This document shows, piece after piece, positions 1-5,247 of a stretch of DNA of 6,971 bases. The DNA is from Gammaproteobacteria bacterium. Lineage in GTDB: Bacteria > Pseudomonadota > Gammaproteobacteria > GCA-001735895. The notes under the pieces were generated by a model. The model was given only the letters and a program-made list of their open reading frames with translations. It made no database searches and was not told the DNA's origin. Made by a program: the position numbers and the translations under genes. Positions within the stretch are counted from its first letter, which is position 1; every line of letters starts with the position of its first letter. The DNA is taken from positions 1 to 6,971 of the forward strand of contig QNFD01000135.1 of NCBI GenBank assembly GCA_003645435.1. Direction: 5' to 3'.

Positions 1-117
1 AGTATCGGCATCGCGTGCTATCCCGATGACTCTGAAGATGCGGAAGATATTATCAATAAGGCCGATCAGGCCCTGTATGAAAGTAAACGTAAGGGTAAAA
101 ATACAGTTACTCACTAA
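1..117 (+). CDS. Diguanylate cyclase (GGDEF domain), C-terminal end only
   Basis: This is the last 38 codons of a gene that begins before the window, ending in TAA. The translation opens SIGIACYPDDSEDAE and continues through ADQALYESKRKGKN. That is the signature of the final part of a GGDEF domain: the SIGIA strand, a YP turn, then the AD-ALY-AK-GKN helix that closes the fold. GGDEF enzymes make the second messenger cyclic-di-GMP from two GTP molecules. The GGDEF active-site motif and any sensor domains lie upstream and cannot be seen, so activity is unknown. The protein stops almost directly after the GGDEF fold, so no EAL domain follows it. The family call is secure; the specific gene cannot be named. 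Confidence 0.9.
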   Translation, partial: SIGIACYPDDSEDAEDIINKADQALYESKRKGKNTVTH

Positions 118-118
118 T

Positions 119-150
119 CCGGCCCTGTGAAAGAGCCTGGTATCATTTTT
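119..150 (+). terminator. Possible weak rho-independent terminator after the GGDEF gene
   Basis: Two bases after the TAA stop, an imperfect hairpin can form. CC and GGCCCT (119-126) pair with AGAGCC and GG (132-140), leaving one bulged T, one C-A mismatch and a GTGAA loop. A short T run (146-150) follows after five bases. The stem is GC-rich, but its imperfections and the offset T run make it a modest candidate. It would separate the GGDEF gene from the Sel1 gene. Confidence 0.35.
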
Positions 151-190
151 CATGCTTCCAAGTTAATCGATACCCTGTCATCATGTAATT

Positions 191-619
191 ATGAAACGAC
201 TGCTCGCACTGTCTGTTGTTTTATTATCAATAATGGTTGGCACTCCTGTACTATCTGCTGATTTCGCAAAGGGTCTTGATGCCTACCGGATGGGCGACTA
301 TGCGACTGCATTTGAAGAATGGATACCGCTCGCCGAGCAGGGGAATGCTTCCGCGCAGTACAATCTGGGCGTGATGTACAGAAATGGGGACGACGTCAAC
401 CAGGATTACGATTCCGCTGTTAACTGGTACATTCTTGCTGCTGAACAGGGGCATGACGCTGCCCAGTTCAAACTGGGATTAATGTATGACATGGGAATCG
501 GTGTAAATCGCAATATCAGCACTGCCGTCATGTGGTACACACTCGCCGCTGAACAGGGAAATAGCAGCGCCCGGTACAGGCTCGATTCCATGAGCCTTGA
601 AGCAAAAGCCGAAAATTAA
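191..619 (+). CDS. Small exported Sel1-repeat protein
   Basis: A 142-residue protein that is probably secreted to the periplasm. Residues 1-23 form a standard signal peptide: a KR start, a hydrophobic core, and a likely cut after LSA before DFAKG. The mature part is built almost wholly from Sel1-like (TPR-related) helical repeats. The first, partial one spans about 27-52 (AYRMGDYATAFEEW, LAEQGNASA). Two full ones follow at about 53-88 (AQYNLGVMYRNG, WYILAAEQGHDA) and 89-126 (AQFKLGLMYDMG, WYTLAAEQGNSSA), then a short capping remnant. Sel1 proteins act as protein-binding scaffolds; a specific partner cannot be inferred. No clear Shine-Dalgarno precedes the ATG, but the signal peptide fixes the start. 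The next gene lies 59 bases downstream on the same strand and may be co-transcribed. Confidence 0.9.
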   Translation: MKRLLALSVVLLSIMVGTPVLSADFAKGLDAYRMGDYATAFEEWIPLAEQGNASAQYNLGVMYRNGDDVNQDYDSAVNWYILAAEQGHDAAQFKLGLMYDMGIGVNRNISTAVMWYTLAAEQGNSSARYRLDSMSLEAKAEN

Positions 620-678
620 AGCGCAGGCAAACGCTCTATCGCTGACAGATAAACAAACGTATGAGGATCGGCGGAGCA

Positions 679-1398
679 ATGAAAAATCTGTTTGCGGTCA
701 CACTTGGATTTATCCTGATAATGCCCGCCTGTGCAAGTGAACAAATAACTCGCTACCGTGGTCAATACAGCTTCGGCCATGAAGTTAATAGTTTCTGCCC
801 CGAAATCAATTCACAATGTTACTGGTTAAGTCCGGATACTACCCAACAACAGCGCGAACAGCTAAAACAACTGGTAGAGAAGAATACCGATAAGCCCTAC
901 GAGGCTATCTGCGTGGTGGTAGAAGGCCAGATCAATCGGGACCCCGCGGCAAAAGCGGGAATTGGTTTTGCTGCCGACTATGATGGACTGTTCACTGTGT
1001 CCAAACTCTACGGATTGTGCGATAAACCCAGGGTTGTTACCGAGGGCGACCTGCAGCATCATCGCTGGGTGCTGGAAAGTATCAATGGTGAAAAAATTGA
1101 TCCTGTAAAACTGGGCAATCAAATTCCGGAACTGGAAATTGCTGAGCAAATGATGGCATCGGGTAATTCTGGCTGTAACAGATTTTTTGGCAAAGCGGAA
1201 TTGCGCGAAAACCGCTTTATTATAGAAAAGGCCGCAACAACACGCATGATGTGCCCGCCCGCGCAAAATGAGATGGAGAGACTATTCCTGCAGCTATTGG
1301 GCCAGGAGTCAACCATAACAATAGATACCGACAGGAACCTGTTTTTAGAAACCAATGAAACCCGGTTCAGGTTCCGCATCGAAGATTGGGTTCAATGA
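679..1398 (+). CDS. Exported META/HslJ-domain protein with a cysteine-containing N-terminal domain
   Basis: A 239-residue protein from the ATG at 679. An in-frame ATG exists at 661, but the later one is preferred: it has GGCGGAG just upstream and starts directly on a signal peptide (MKNLFAVTLGFILIMPAC). ACA before SE suits signal peptidase I; MPAC could be a poor lipobox at Cys18, so a lipoprotein is possible. Residues about 124-238 are a META domain as in E. coli HslJ: HHRWVLESINGEKI, then GNSGCNRFFG, then TTRMMCPP and a conserved E before LFLQLL. HslJ is a heat-induced protein linked to novobiocin resistance; its biochemical role is unclear. Residues about 26-118 are a separate domain (RYRGQYSFGHEVNSFCP, CYWL, PYEAICVVVEGQ) with four cysteines, seen in other envelope proteins but without a function I can name. 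It ends 24 bases from the convergent protease gene. Confidence 0.85.
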   Translation: MKNLFAVTLGFILIMPACASEQITRYRGQYSFGHEVNSFCPEINSQCYWLSPDTTQQQREQLKQLVEKNTDKPYEAICVVVEGQINRDPAAKAGIGFAADYDGLFTVSKLYGLCDKPRVVTEGDLQHHRWVLESINGEKIDPVKLGNQIPELEIAEQMMASGNSGCNRFFGKAELRENRFIIEKAATTRMMCPPAQNEMERLFLQLLGQESTITIDTDRNLFLETNETRFRFRIEDWVQ

Positions 1399-1422
1399 GA
1401 TCGCAGATTCGAATGACTTGCC

Positions 1423-2949
1423 TCAGGATTGGTATAAAACCTCAATTTCAAAATCGTCGCCGCGTATACTCGCCGGGGACGCGAAAAACTCATAAACGGC
1501 ATCATCTCTGGGTGATGGCATAATCTTATAGAAAGCAGTGGTGCTGTATTCCAACGGCATAAAGAAATTATTTGGATCGCGCTGCCAGATTTCGATCTCG
1601 AGCAACAATGGCAATTTGCTGTCGTATGCTTCACTCGCAAACTTGTCGAGAGTCGATATATCCGCAACCGGTCTGTACTCGCCTTTTATAACCACTCCGG
1701 TTACCGCGTTGACCGTGATTTGTACCGGCGTCATCATCGATCCACGCATTCCCACCAGGGATTGCGAACTGGTGATATAACCCAGATGCGCTGGTCCAAG
1801 GCCGAAAATTTTAGTTATCACCGGACTTTTAAACTGGCCGCGCTCGCCTTCATGCTCGGACCACATCTCAATCCCCATACCGAGTAAACCCGTATAGTCT
1901 TCGGCATTCTCCTCTGGTATCTGAATTTGGGCCCAGCCATCGGCCAGGGTCACACTGACAACCTGGGGACTGCCATCACGAATGAGGGAAAAATCTACCA
2001 CGTCGTTCGGTTTCTTACTGCCGATCAGGCGCTTAACCTGGGAGGGATTTATCACCGCATCGTCATTAATTTTATAAACGATATCTCTCGCGATTAACTT
2101 GCTTGCGCTCGGACCATCCTCCGGCGTGCGCGTGATGTTAACCGCACCGTAACCATCCGGTACCTGGAACATGGCCGCCTCTTCCACAGTGAGACCGGCG
2201 ATAATATCGTTTATTCCGGCATCGCCCCAACTTGGCGGACCCTTACGCAAAGCAGCAACCTGATCACGAACAGTATTGATTGGTAACGCGTAACCTATAC
2301 CTACATTATTACCGGAACGGGTCGCGGCTATAGCGGTAGTCATGCCAATCACGACCCCATCTCGATTGAACAACGCACCACCGGAATTACCCGGATTTAC
2401 TGCTGCATCTGTCTGTAAATAGGCCGCCGGACCAGCGAGATAGCGTGATGTGTGTGAGACTATCCCGCGGCTGACCGAGTCTGGATTTTTCCCGAACGGG
2501 TTGCAAACGACATAAGTTTCATTGCCTACCCTCGCCTGCTGCGAATTACCGATGCGAGCCGCCGACATTCCTTCACAGCTTTCCATCTGCAAGATTGCGA
2601 CATCGATATAGGGTGTGGAATTGACCAGTTTTGCGATTATGCCATGCGATTTTTTCCAGTCCCTGGGAAACACTTCGATGACAGCGGCATTTTCAATTAC
2701 GTGGTGGTTGGTCCATACTTCACAGGTAGCGGCGGATACCAAAAATCCGGAACCCGAACCGGGCGCCCAGACGGAATCGCCGTATTTGTCAGTACTGACA
2801 TGAGAGATTGTACGAATAGAGACTGAAACATCGAGCATAGCCCCTGTGTCGACGGAAGCGCGTTGCTGGTAGCCGTAGAAAGCGATTGGCGATAGTATCG
2901 CCAGCAGTAAAAACGCTTTTGCTGTCCAGTTAAAGTTGTATGTCTTCAT
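1423..2949 (-). CDS. HtrA/Deg-type (S1C) serine protease with PDZ domain, membrane-anchored
   Basis: A 508-residue trypsin-like protease of the HtrA family, which degrades or senses misfolded envelope proteins. Residues about 10-26 form one hydrophobic segment with no clear cleavage site, suggesting a DegS-like inner-membrane anchor with the enzyme in the periplasm. The catalytic triad is intact: His83 in TNHHVIEN, Asp116 in YIDVAIL, Ser189 in NPGNSGGAL. A PDZ domain follows at about 250-336. Residues about 353-460 look like a second, diverged PDZ (VITKIFGLGPAHLG, later LLLEIEIWQRD) with an insertion. At 508 residues it is longer than DegS (about 355) and closer to DegP or DegQ, but the C-terminus is unlike theirs. 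Cysteines sit at 76, 125 and 149. The ATG is well placed, with GAGG five bases upstream. The usual exact gene name is uncertain, so none is given. Confidence 0.93.
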   Translation of the reverse strand: MKTYNFNWTAKAFLLLAILSPIAFYGYQQRASVDTGAMLDVSVSIRTISHVSTDKYGDSVWAPGSGSGFLVSAATCEVWTNHHVIENAAVIEVFPRDWKKSHGIIAKLVNSTPYIDVAILQMESCEGMSAARIGNSQQARVGNETYVVCNPFGKNPDSVSRGIVSHTSRYLAGPAAYLQTDAAVNPGNSGGALFNRDGVVIGMTTAIAATRSGNNVGIGYALPINTVRDQVAALRKGPPSWGDAGINDIIAGLTVEEAAMFQVPDGYGAVNITRTPEDGPSASKLIARDIVYKINDDAVINPSQVKRLIGSKKPNDVVDFSLIRDGSPQVVSVTLADGWAQIQIPEENAEDYTGLLGMGIEMWSEHEGERGQFKSPVITKIFGLGPAHLGYITSSQSLVGMRGSMMTPVQITVNAVTGVVIKGEYRPVADISTLDKFASEAYDSKLPLLLEIEIWQRDPNNFFMPLEYSTTAFYKIMPSPRDDAVYEFFASPASIRGDDFEIEVLYQS

Positions 2950-2954
2950 ACCAA

Positions 2955-2958
2955 CCTC
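2955..2958 (-). promoter_or_regulatory. Ribosome binding site of the HtrA-like protease
   Basis: On the minus strand, GAGG lies five bases before the ATG at 2949. It sits in the 14-base gap after the relict ORF and supports the chosen protease start. Confidence 0.7.
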
Positions 2959-2963
2959 GCTTT

Positions 2964-3125
2964 CTATTTCTGTGTTTCCGGGACTACGGGTGTTGTTTCG
3001 TCTCCTGTAAATAATGTGTCATTCTCGATATCCTGTTTCTGGTCACTCAGATCCGGTTTATTACCGGCTTCGGTGAGCTGTTCCAACAACTACGATTGCT
3101 TCTATTCAGCTAGAAATTGAGTCAT
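2964..3125 (-). pseudogene. Possible relict small gene (53 codons) interrupted by two TAG codons
   Basis: Reading down the minus strand from an ATG at 3125, one frame gives MTQFLAE, a TAG (3104-3102), KQS, a second TAG (3092-3090), then 41 open codons (LLEQLTEAG ... VVPETQK) to a TAG at 2966-2964. That stop lies 14 bases before the protease start, a normal operon spacing. The composition (rich in E, Q, D, K and T) looks like a real soluble protein. Each internal TAG is one C-to-T change from CAG; with Gln restored, AEQKQSQLLEQLTEAG would make an amphipathic helix. I read this as a small gene upstream of the protease that has decayed. It could instead be the tail of a longer lost gene, a 41-codon ORF starting at TTG, or chance. 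TAG is not reassigned here, since cbpM ends normally in TAG. No strong ribosome site precedes the ATG. I do not recognise the protein. Confidence 0.35.
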
Positions 3126-3130
3126 ATGAC
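3121..3130. repeat. Perfect 10-base palindrome at the start of the relict ORF
   Basis: GTCATATGAC reads the same on both strands. It overlaps the ATG of the possible relict small gene and lies between the protease and its likely promoter region. It may be a binding site for a dimeric regulator or simply chance; no matching second copy was noticed. Confidence 0.3.
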
Positions 3131-3167
3131 AAAAATCCGCTTACTAAAAATATAGAATGAATACAAG

Positions 3168-3292
3168 GGCTAAGCCGCGTTAGCCGACAAGTGGTAGTAA
3201 AATAGAGATGAACGGACCAAGTTCCTGAAACTTCTAAATTTATTGATAACCAGGCTCTTGAGAGCGTGACTATCTCTGATTAACGCGGGTTA
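3168..3292. repeat. Inverted-repeat arms in noncoding DNA (possible small palindromic element)
   Basis: The block TAAGCCGCGTTA (3171-3182) recurs in inverted orientation as TAACGCGGGTTA (3281-3292), matching at 11 of 12 positions, with 98 bases between. The left arm also lies inside a perfect six-pair hairpin, GGCTAA (3168-3173) with TTAGCC (3180-3185). The right arm contains TTAAC and GTTAA around a GCGG loop. Inside the arms, AGAGAT (3204-3209) can pair with ATCTCT (3272-3277), so the whole stretch could fold into one long imperfect hairpin. No target-site duplication is apparent. It may be a MITE-like remnant, a regulatory structure, or coincidence. Confidence 0.35.
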
Positions 3293-3447
3293 AATTTGAT
3301 TTTTTTATTTTTGAACCCATCTACTCTGCTGAAACAGGAGCAATATTCTGAAAGCATAGTTTGTTGATCCATATCAGGTTGTATCCTTCAAGGCGCTTTA
3401 TAGTACCAACCGGCAGGCAGCTCGAAGGGGACTCAATCCGTGGTCTC

Positions 3448-3472
3448 CCGGGTGTTTTTTCGAGGTACCTGG
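3448..3472 (+). other. Hairpin in the presumed 5' leader of cbpA
   Basis: CCGGGTG (3448-3454) can pair with TACCTGG (3466-3472) through seven pairs, two of them G-T, around an 11-base loop that holds the T6 run. It lies about 60 bases before the cbpA ATG. It does not cover the start codon or the weak ribosome site, so it is not an obvious RNA thermometer. The T run is in the loop rather than after the stem, so it is not a terminator either. Confidence 0.25.
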
Positions 3473-3534
3473 TAATCGTAGATATTTCGTTGCGGAAATA
3501 AATCGGACGAACAAATTTTAGAGCAAGATAGATT

Positions 3535-4473
3535 ATGGAATTTAGAGATTACTACGAAGTACTGGGTGTCGCTCGTGACGCAACACAACCTGATATCAAG
3601 CGCGCCTATCGAAAACTTGCAAGTAAGTATCATCCGGATGTCAGTAAAGAAGCGGATTCGGAAGCAAAATTCAAGGAAGTCGGCGAGGCCTACGAAGTTC
3701 TCAAAGACACAGAAAAACGCGCAGCCTATGATCAATTAGGTAGTCAGTGGAAGGCAGGACAGGATTTTCGCCCGCCCCCGGACTGGGACGCCGGATTTGA
3801 ATATAGCCAGGGATCCGAATCAGCAGATCCGAATTTCAGTGACTTTTTTGAATCCATATTCGGTCATGGCCAACACGGCTTTGACCGGCAAGGTGCAGGT
3901 TTTCAATCCCGTGGTCAGGATCATCATGCGCATGTGTACATTGCCCTCGAAGACGCCTACCAGGGTGCAACCCGAGGAATTACCCTGCATGCACCCGAAA
4001 TCGATACCAAAGGCAGGGTCAGTACCCGCGAACGTACCCTGAGCGTAAAAATTCCACGAGGCGTACGTCAGGGTCAGCATATTCGTCTCGCGGGACAGGG
4101 TATGCCTGGCCATGGAGGTGCACCGAATGGGGATCTATACCTGGAGATAGGCTTCAATCCCCATAAATTGTACCGTGTCGATGGTCGTGACATTTATCTG
4201 GATTTACCGGTCGCCCCCTGGGAGGCCGCGTTGGGTGCAAAACTTAAGGTACCGACACCGAGCGGTGCAGTGAACCTGAATATTCCAGCAGGTTCACAAA
4301 CCGGTAAAAAACTACGCTTAAAGGCAAAAGGAATCCCTGGCAAACCGGCCGGTGATTTGTTTGTAATACTACGTGTGGTACTGCCGGAAGCTAAAACCGA
4401 GTCCGCACGTAAGCTTTATCACGACATGGAAGAACAGTCAGATTTTAATCCTCGCGCCAGCATGGGAGTCTGA
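3535..4473 (+). CDS. cbpA: CbpA, curved DNA-binding protein / DnaJ-class co-chaperone
   Basis: A 312-residue Hsp40, close in length to E. coli CbpA (306). It stimulates the ATPase of DnaK and delivers unfolded substrates; in E. coli it also binds curved DNA in stationary phase. Residues 5-70 are a J domain (DYYEVLGV, then the essential HPD at 33-35, then AYEVLKD). A linker follows at about 71-125 with a Gly/Phe character (FFESIFGHGQHGF). Two beta-rich substrate-binding domains come next, about 130-205 (KIPRGVRQGQHIRLAGQG) and 208-285 (PVAPWEAALGAKLKVPTPSG, NIPAG). A C-terminal dimerisation helix spans about 287-305. There is no CXXCXGXG zinc finger, which separates it from DnaJ itself. The start fits the family, though the ribosome site (AGAG, 11 bases upstream) is weak. 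It heads an operon with cbpM one base behind it. Confidence 0.95.
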   Translation: MEFRDYYEVLGVARDATQPDIKRAYRKLASKYHPDVSKEADSEAKFKEVGEAYEVLKDTEKRAAYDQLGSQWKAGQDFRPPPDWDAGFEYSQGSESADPNFSDFFESIFGHGQHGFDRQGAGFQSRGQDHHAHVYIALEDAYQGATRGITLHAPEIDTKGRVSTRERTLSVKIPRGVRQGQHIRLAGQGMPGHGGAPNGDLYLEIGFNPHKLYRVDGRDIYLDLPVAPWEAALGAKLKVPTPSGAVNLNIPAGSQTGKKLRLKAKGIPGKPAGDLFVILRVVLPEAKTESARKLYHDMEEQSDFNPRASMGV

Positions 4474-4474
4474 A

Positions 4475-4792
4475 ATGGTATCGAAACAAGTCAATATAAC
4501 ACTATCTGGTGTAATTCTGGACGAACGCTCGGAAGTTACCCTGGATGAATTATGCCAGGCCTGCCGAGTCGACCAGTCGGTGATAATGGCGCTAGTTGAA
4601 GAAGGCATTGTCGAACCTGTGGCCGGGACCCTGCGACCGTGTCGATTTAGCGGAACCACGCTGCCGCAGGTAGTACGAGCGCTAAGACTTCAACGAGACC
4701 TGGAACTTAACCTTGCCGGCGTGGCCTTTGCACTCGAACTTATTGACGAAATCGAGAGTCTGCGGAAACGTTTGCAGAGAATAGATTTATAG
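4475..4792 (+). CDS. cbpM: CbpM, chaperone modulator (inhibitor of CbpA)
   Basis: A 105-residue protein that binds the J domain of CbpA and blocks both its co-chaperone and DNA-binding activity. Residues about 22-58 resemble the MerR-like helix-turn-helix of the family (VTLDELCQACRVDQSVIMAL, then VEEGIVEP, and RFSG). Residues about 63-103 form the long helical part (LPQVVRALRLQRDLELNLAG, ending in ESLRKRLQ), which is likely a coiled coil. The ATG at 4475 is chosen over an in-frame ATG at 4373 because it follows the cbpA stop by one base, has GGGAG six bases upstream (4464-4468), and matches the family N-terminus. The tight spacing implies coupled translation, so inhibitor and target are made together. 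Family and role are secure from sequence plus context. Confidence 0.94.
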   Translation: MVSKQVNITLSGVILDERSEVTLDELCQACRVDQSVIMALVEEGIVEPVAGTLRPCRFSGTTLPQVVRALRLQRDLELNLAGVAFALELIDEIESLRKRLQRIDL

Positions 4793-4798
4793 AAGGAG
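4793..4798 (+). promoter_or_regulatory. Strong ribosome binding site that fixes the GTG start of trxC
   Basis: AAGGAG begins directly after the cbpM TAG stop and lies seven bases before the GTG at 4806. It is the best ribosome site in the window and supports the non-ATG start of trxC and its place in the cbpA-cbpM operon. Confidence 0.85.
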
Positions 4799-4805
4799 AT
4801 TTATT

Positions 4806-5243
4806 GTGAGTGACTCTATCAATATTACCTGTCCGCATTGTTCGGCAAAAAACCGTCTGTCAGAAAACCGACTCGACGATAAACCGATCTGTGGTCAGTG
4901 TAAAAAAGAATTATTCGATGCCAGGCCTGCTGATCTCAACAAAACCGCGTTTGATCGAAATCTGACCCATAACAGTATCCCGGTAGTGGTTGATTTCTGG
5001 GCCTCATGGTGTGGCCCCTGCAAGATGATGGCCCCTGCCTTTGCACAGGCTGCAGCAGAGCTTGAACCCCATGCTCGTCTGGTAAAATTAAACACCGAAC
5101 TCGAAGGCGAAGTCGCTGGCCGATACGGTATACGTTCTATTCCCACTATGATTATATTTAAGGACGGCAAAGAGGTTCAACGACAATCCGGGGCGATGGG
5201 CGCACCGGCAATTGTTAATTGGGTGCGGTCGGCAGCAGGCTGA
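4806..5243 (+). CDS. trxC: Thioredoxin 2 (TrxC) with N-terminal zinc finger
   Basis: A 145-residue cytoplasmic disulfide reductase, using electrons from thioredoxin reductase to reduce oxidised protein thiols. Residues 1-35 carry the zinc-binding extension typical of TrxC: CPHC (Cys9, Cys12) and CGQC (Cys29, Cys32). The thioredoxin fold follows, with the active site WCGPC (Cys69, Cys72) after VVVDFWAS and the conserved cis-proline at 113 in SIPT. Length matches E. coli TrxC (139). In E. coli trxC is induced by oxidative stress through OxyR; no OxyR site could be identified here because the gene lies 13 bases behind cbpM and probably uses the cbpA promoter. It starts with GTG. The stop is only four bases from the stop of the convergent metal-transporter gene. 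Confidence 0.97.
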   Translation: MSDSINITCPHCSAKNRLSENRLDDKPICGQCKKELFDARPADLNKTAFDRNLTHNSIPVVVDFWASWCGPCKMMAPAFAQAAAELEPHARLVKLNTELEGEVAGRYGIRSIPTMIIFKDGKEVQRQSGAMGAPAIVNWVRSAAG

Positions 5244-5247
5244 ATAA

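Larger units (their letters stand above)
3126..3534. other. Gene-free region between the protease side and the cbpA operon
   Basis: No convincing coding sequence was found here on either strand; frames are closed by many stops. The region is more AT-rich than its neighbours. It must carry the promoters of two divergent units, the minus-strand protease and the plus-strand cbpA operon. Visible structure includes a perfect hairpin at 3168-3185, a second palindromic block at 3280-3293, a near-palindrome GCTCTTGAGAGC at 3254-3265, a T-rich run at 3300-3312 and a hairpin at 3448-3472. A sigma-E-like -35 hexamer region (GGAACTT on minus, 3219-3225) and a weak sigma-32-like pair (3295-3322 on plus) are described among the findings. 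No convincing sigma-70 promoter with both boxes and correct spacing was found. Confidence 0.6.

Noticed and set aside
661..678. ATG at 661 as the start of the META/HslJ-like gene
   Set aside because: No ribosome site precedes it and it would place six extra residues before a well-formed signal peptide; the ATG at 679 has GGCGGAG upstream.
1407..1414. ATTCGAAT palindrome in the gap between the hslJ-like gene and the protease
   Set aside because: Eight bases with no repeat partner or T run; expected by chance and not a terminator.
3171..3289. Minus-strand open stretch of about 40 codons (PALIRDSHALK ...) in the gene-free gap
   Set aside because: It has no suitable start or ribosome site, a composition unlike the neighbouring proteins, and overlaps the inverted-repeat arms.
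3168..3295. Integron attC-like site (GTTA-containing arms, GTTAAAT matching GTTRRRY near 3289)
   Set aside because: The partner RYYYAAC box is missing at the other end, the spacing of inner boxes does not fit, and there is no integrase or gene-cassette array nearby.
3399..3404. TATAGT as a sigma-70 -10 box for cbpA
   Set aside because: The only TTG-containing -35 (TTGTAT, 3379-3384) is 14 bases away, too short, and no other -35 fits.
4373..4474. Longer cbpM starting at 4373 inside cbpA
   Set aside because: It would overlap cbpA by about 100 bases and add 34 residues unlike the CbpM family; the ATG at 4475 has a good ribosome site.
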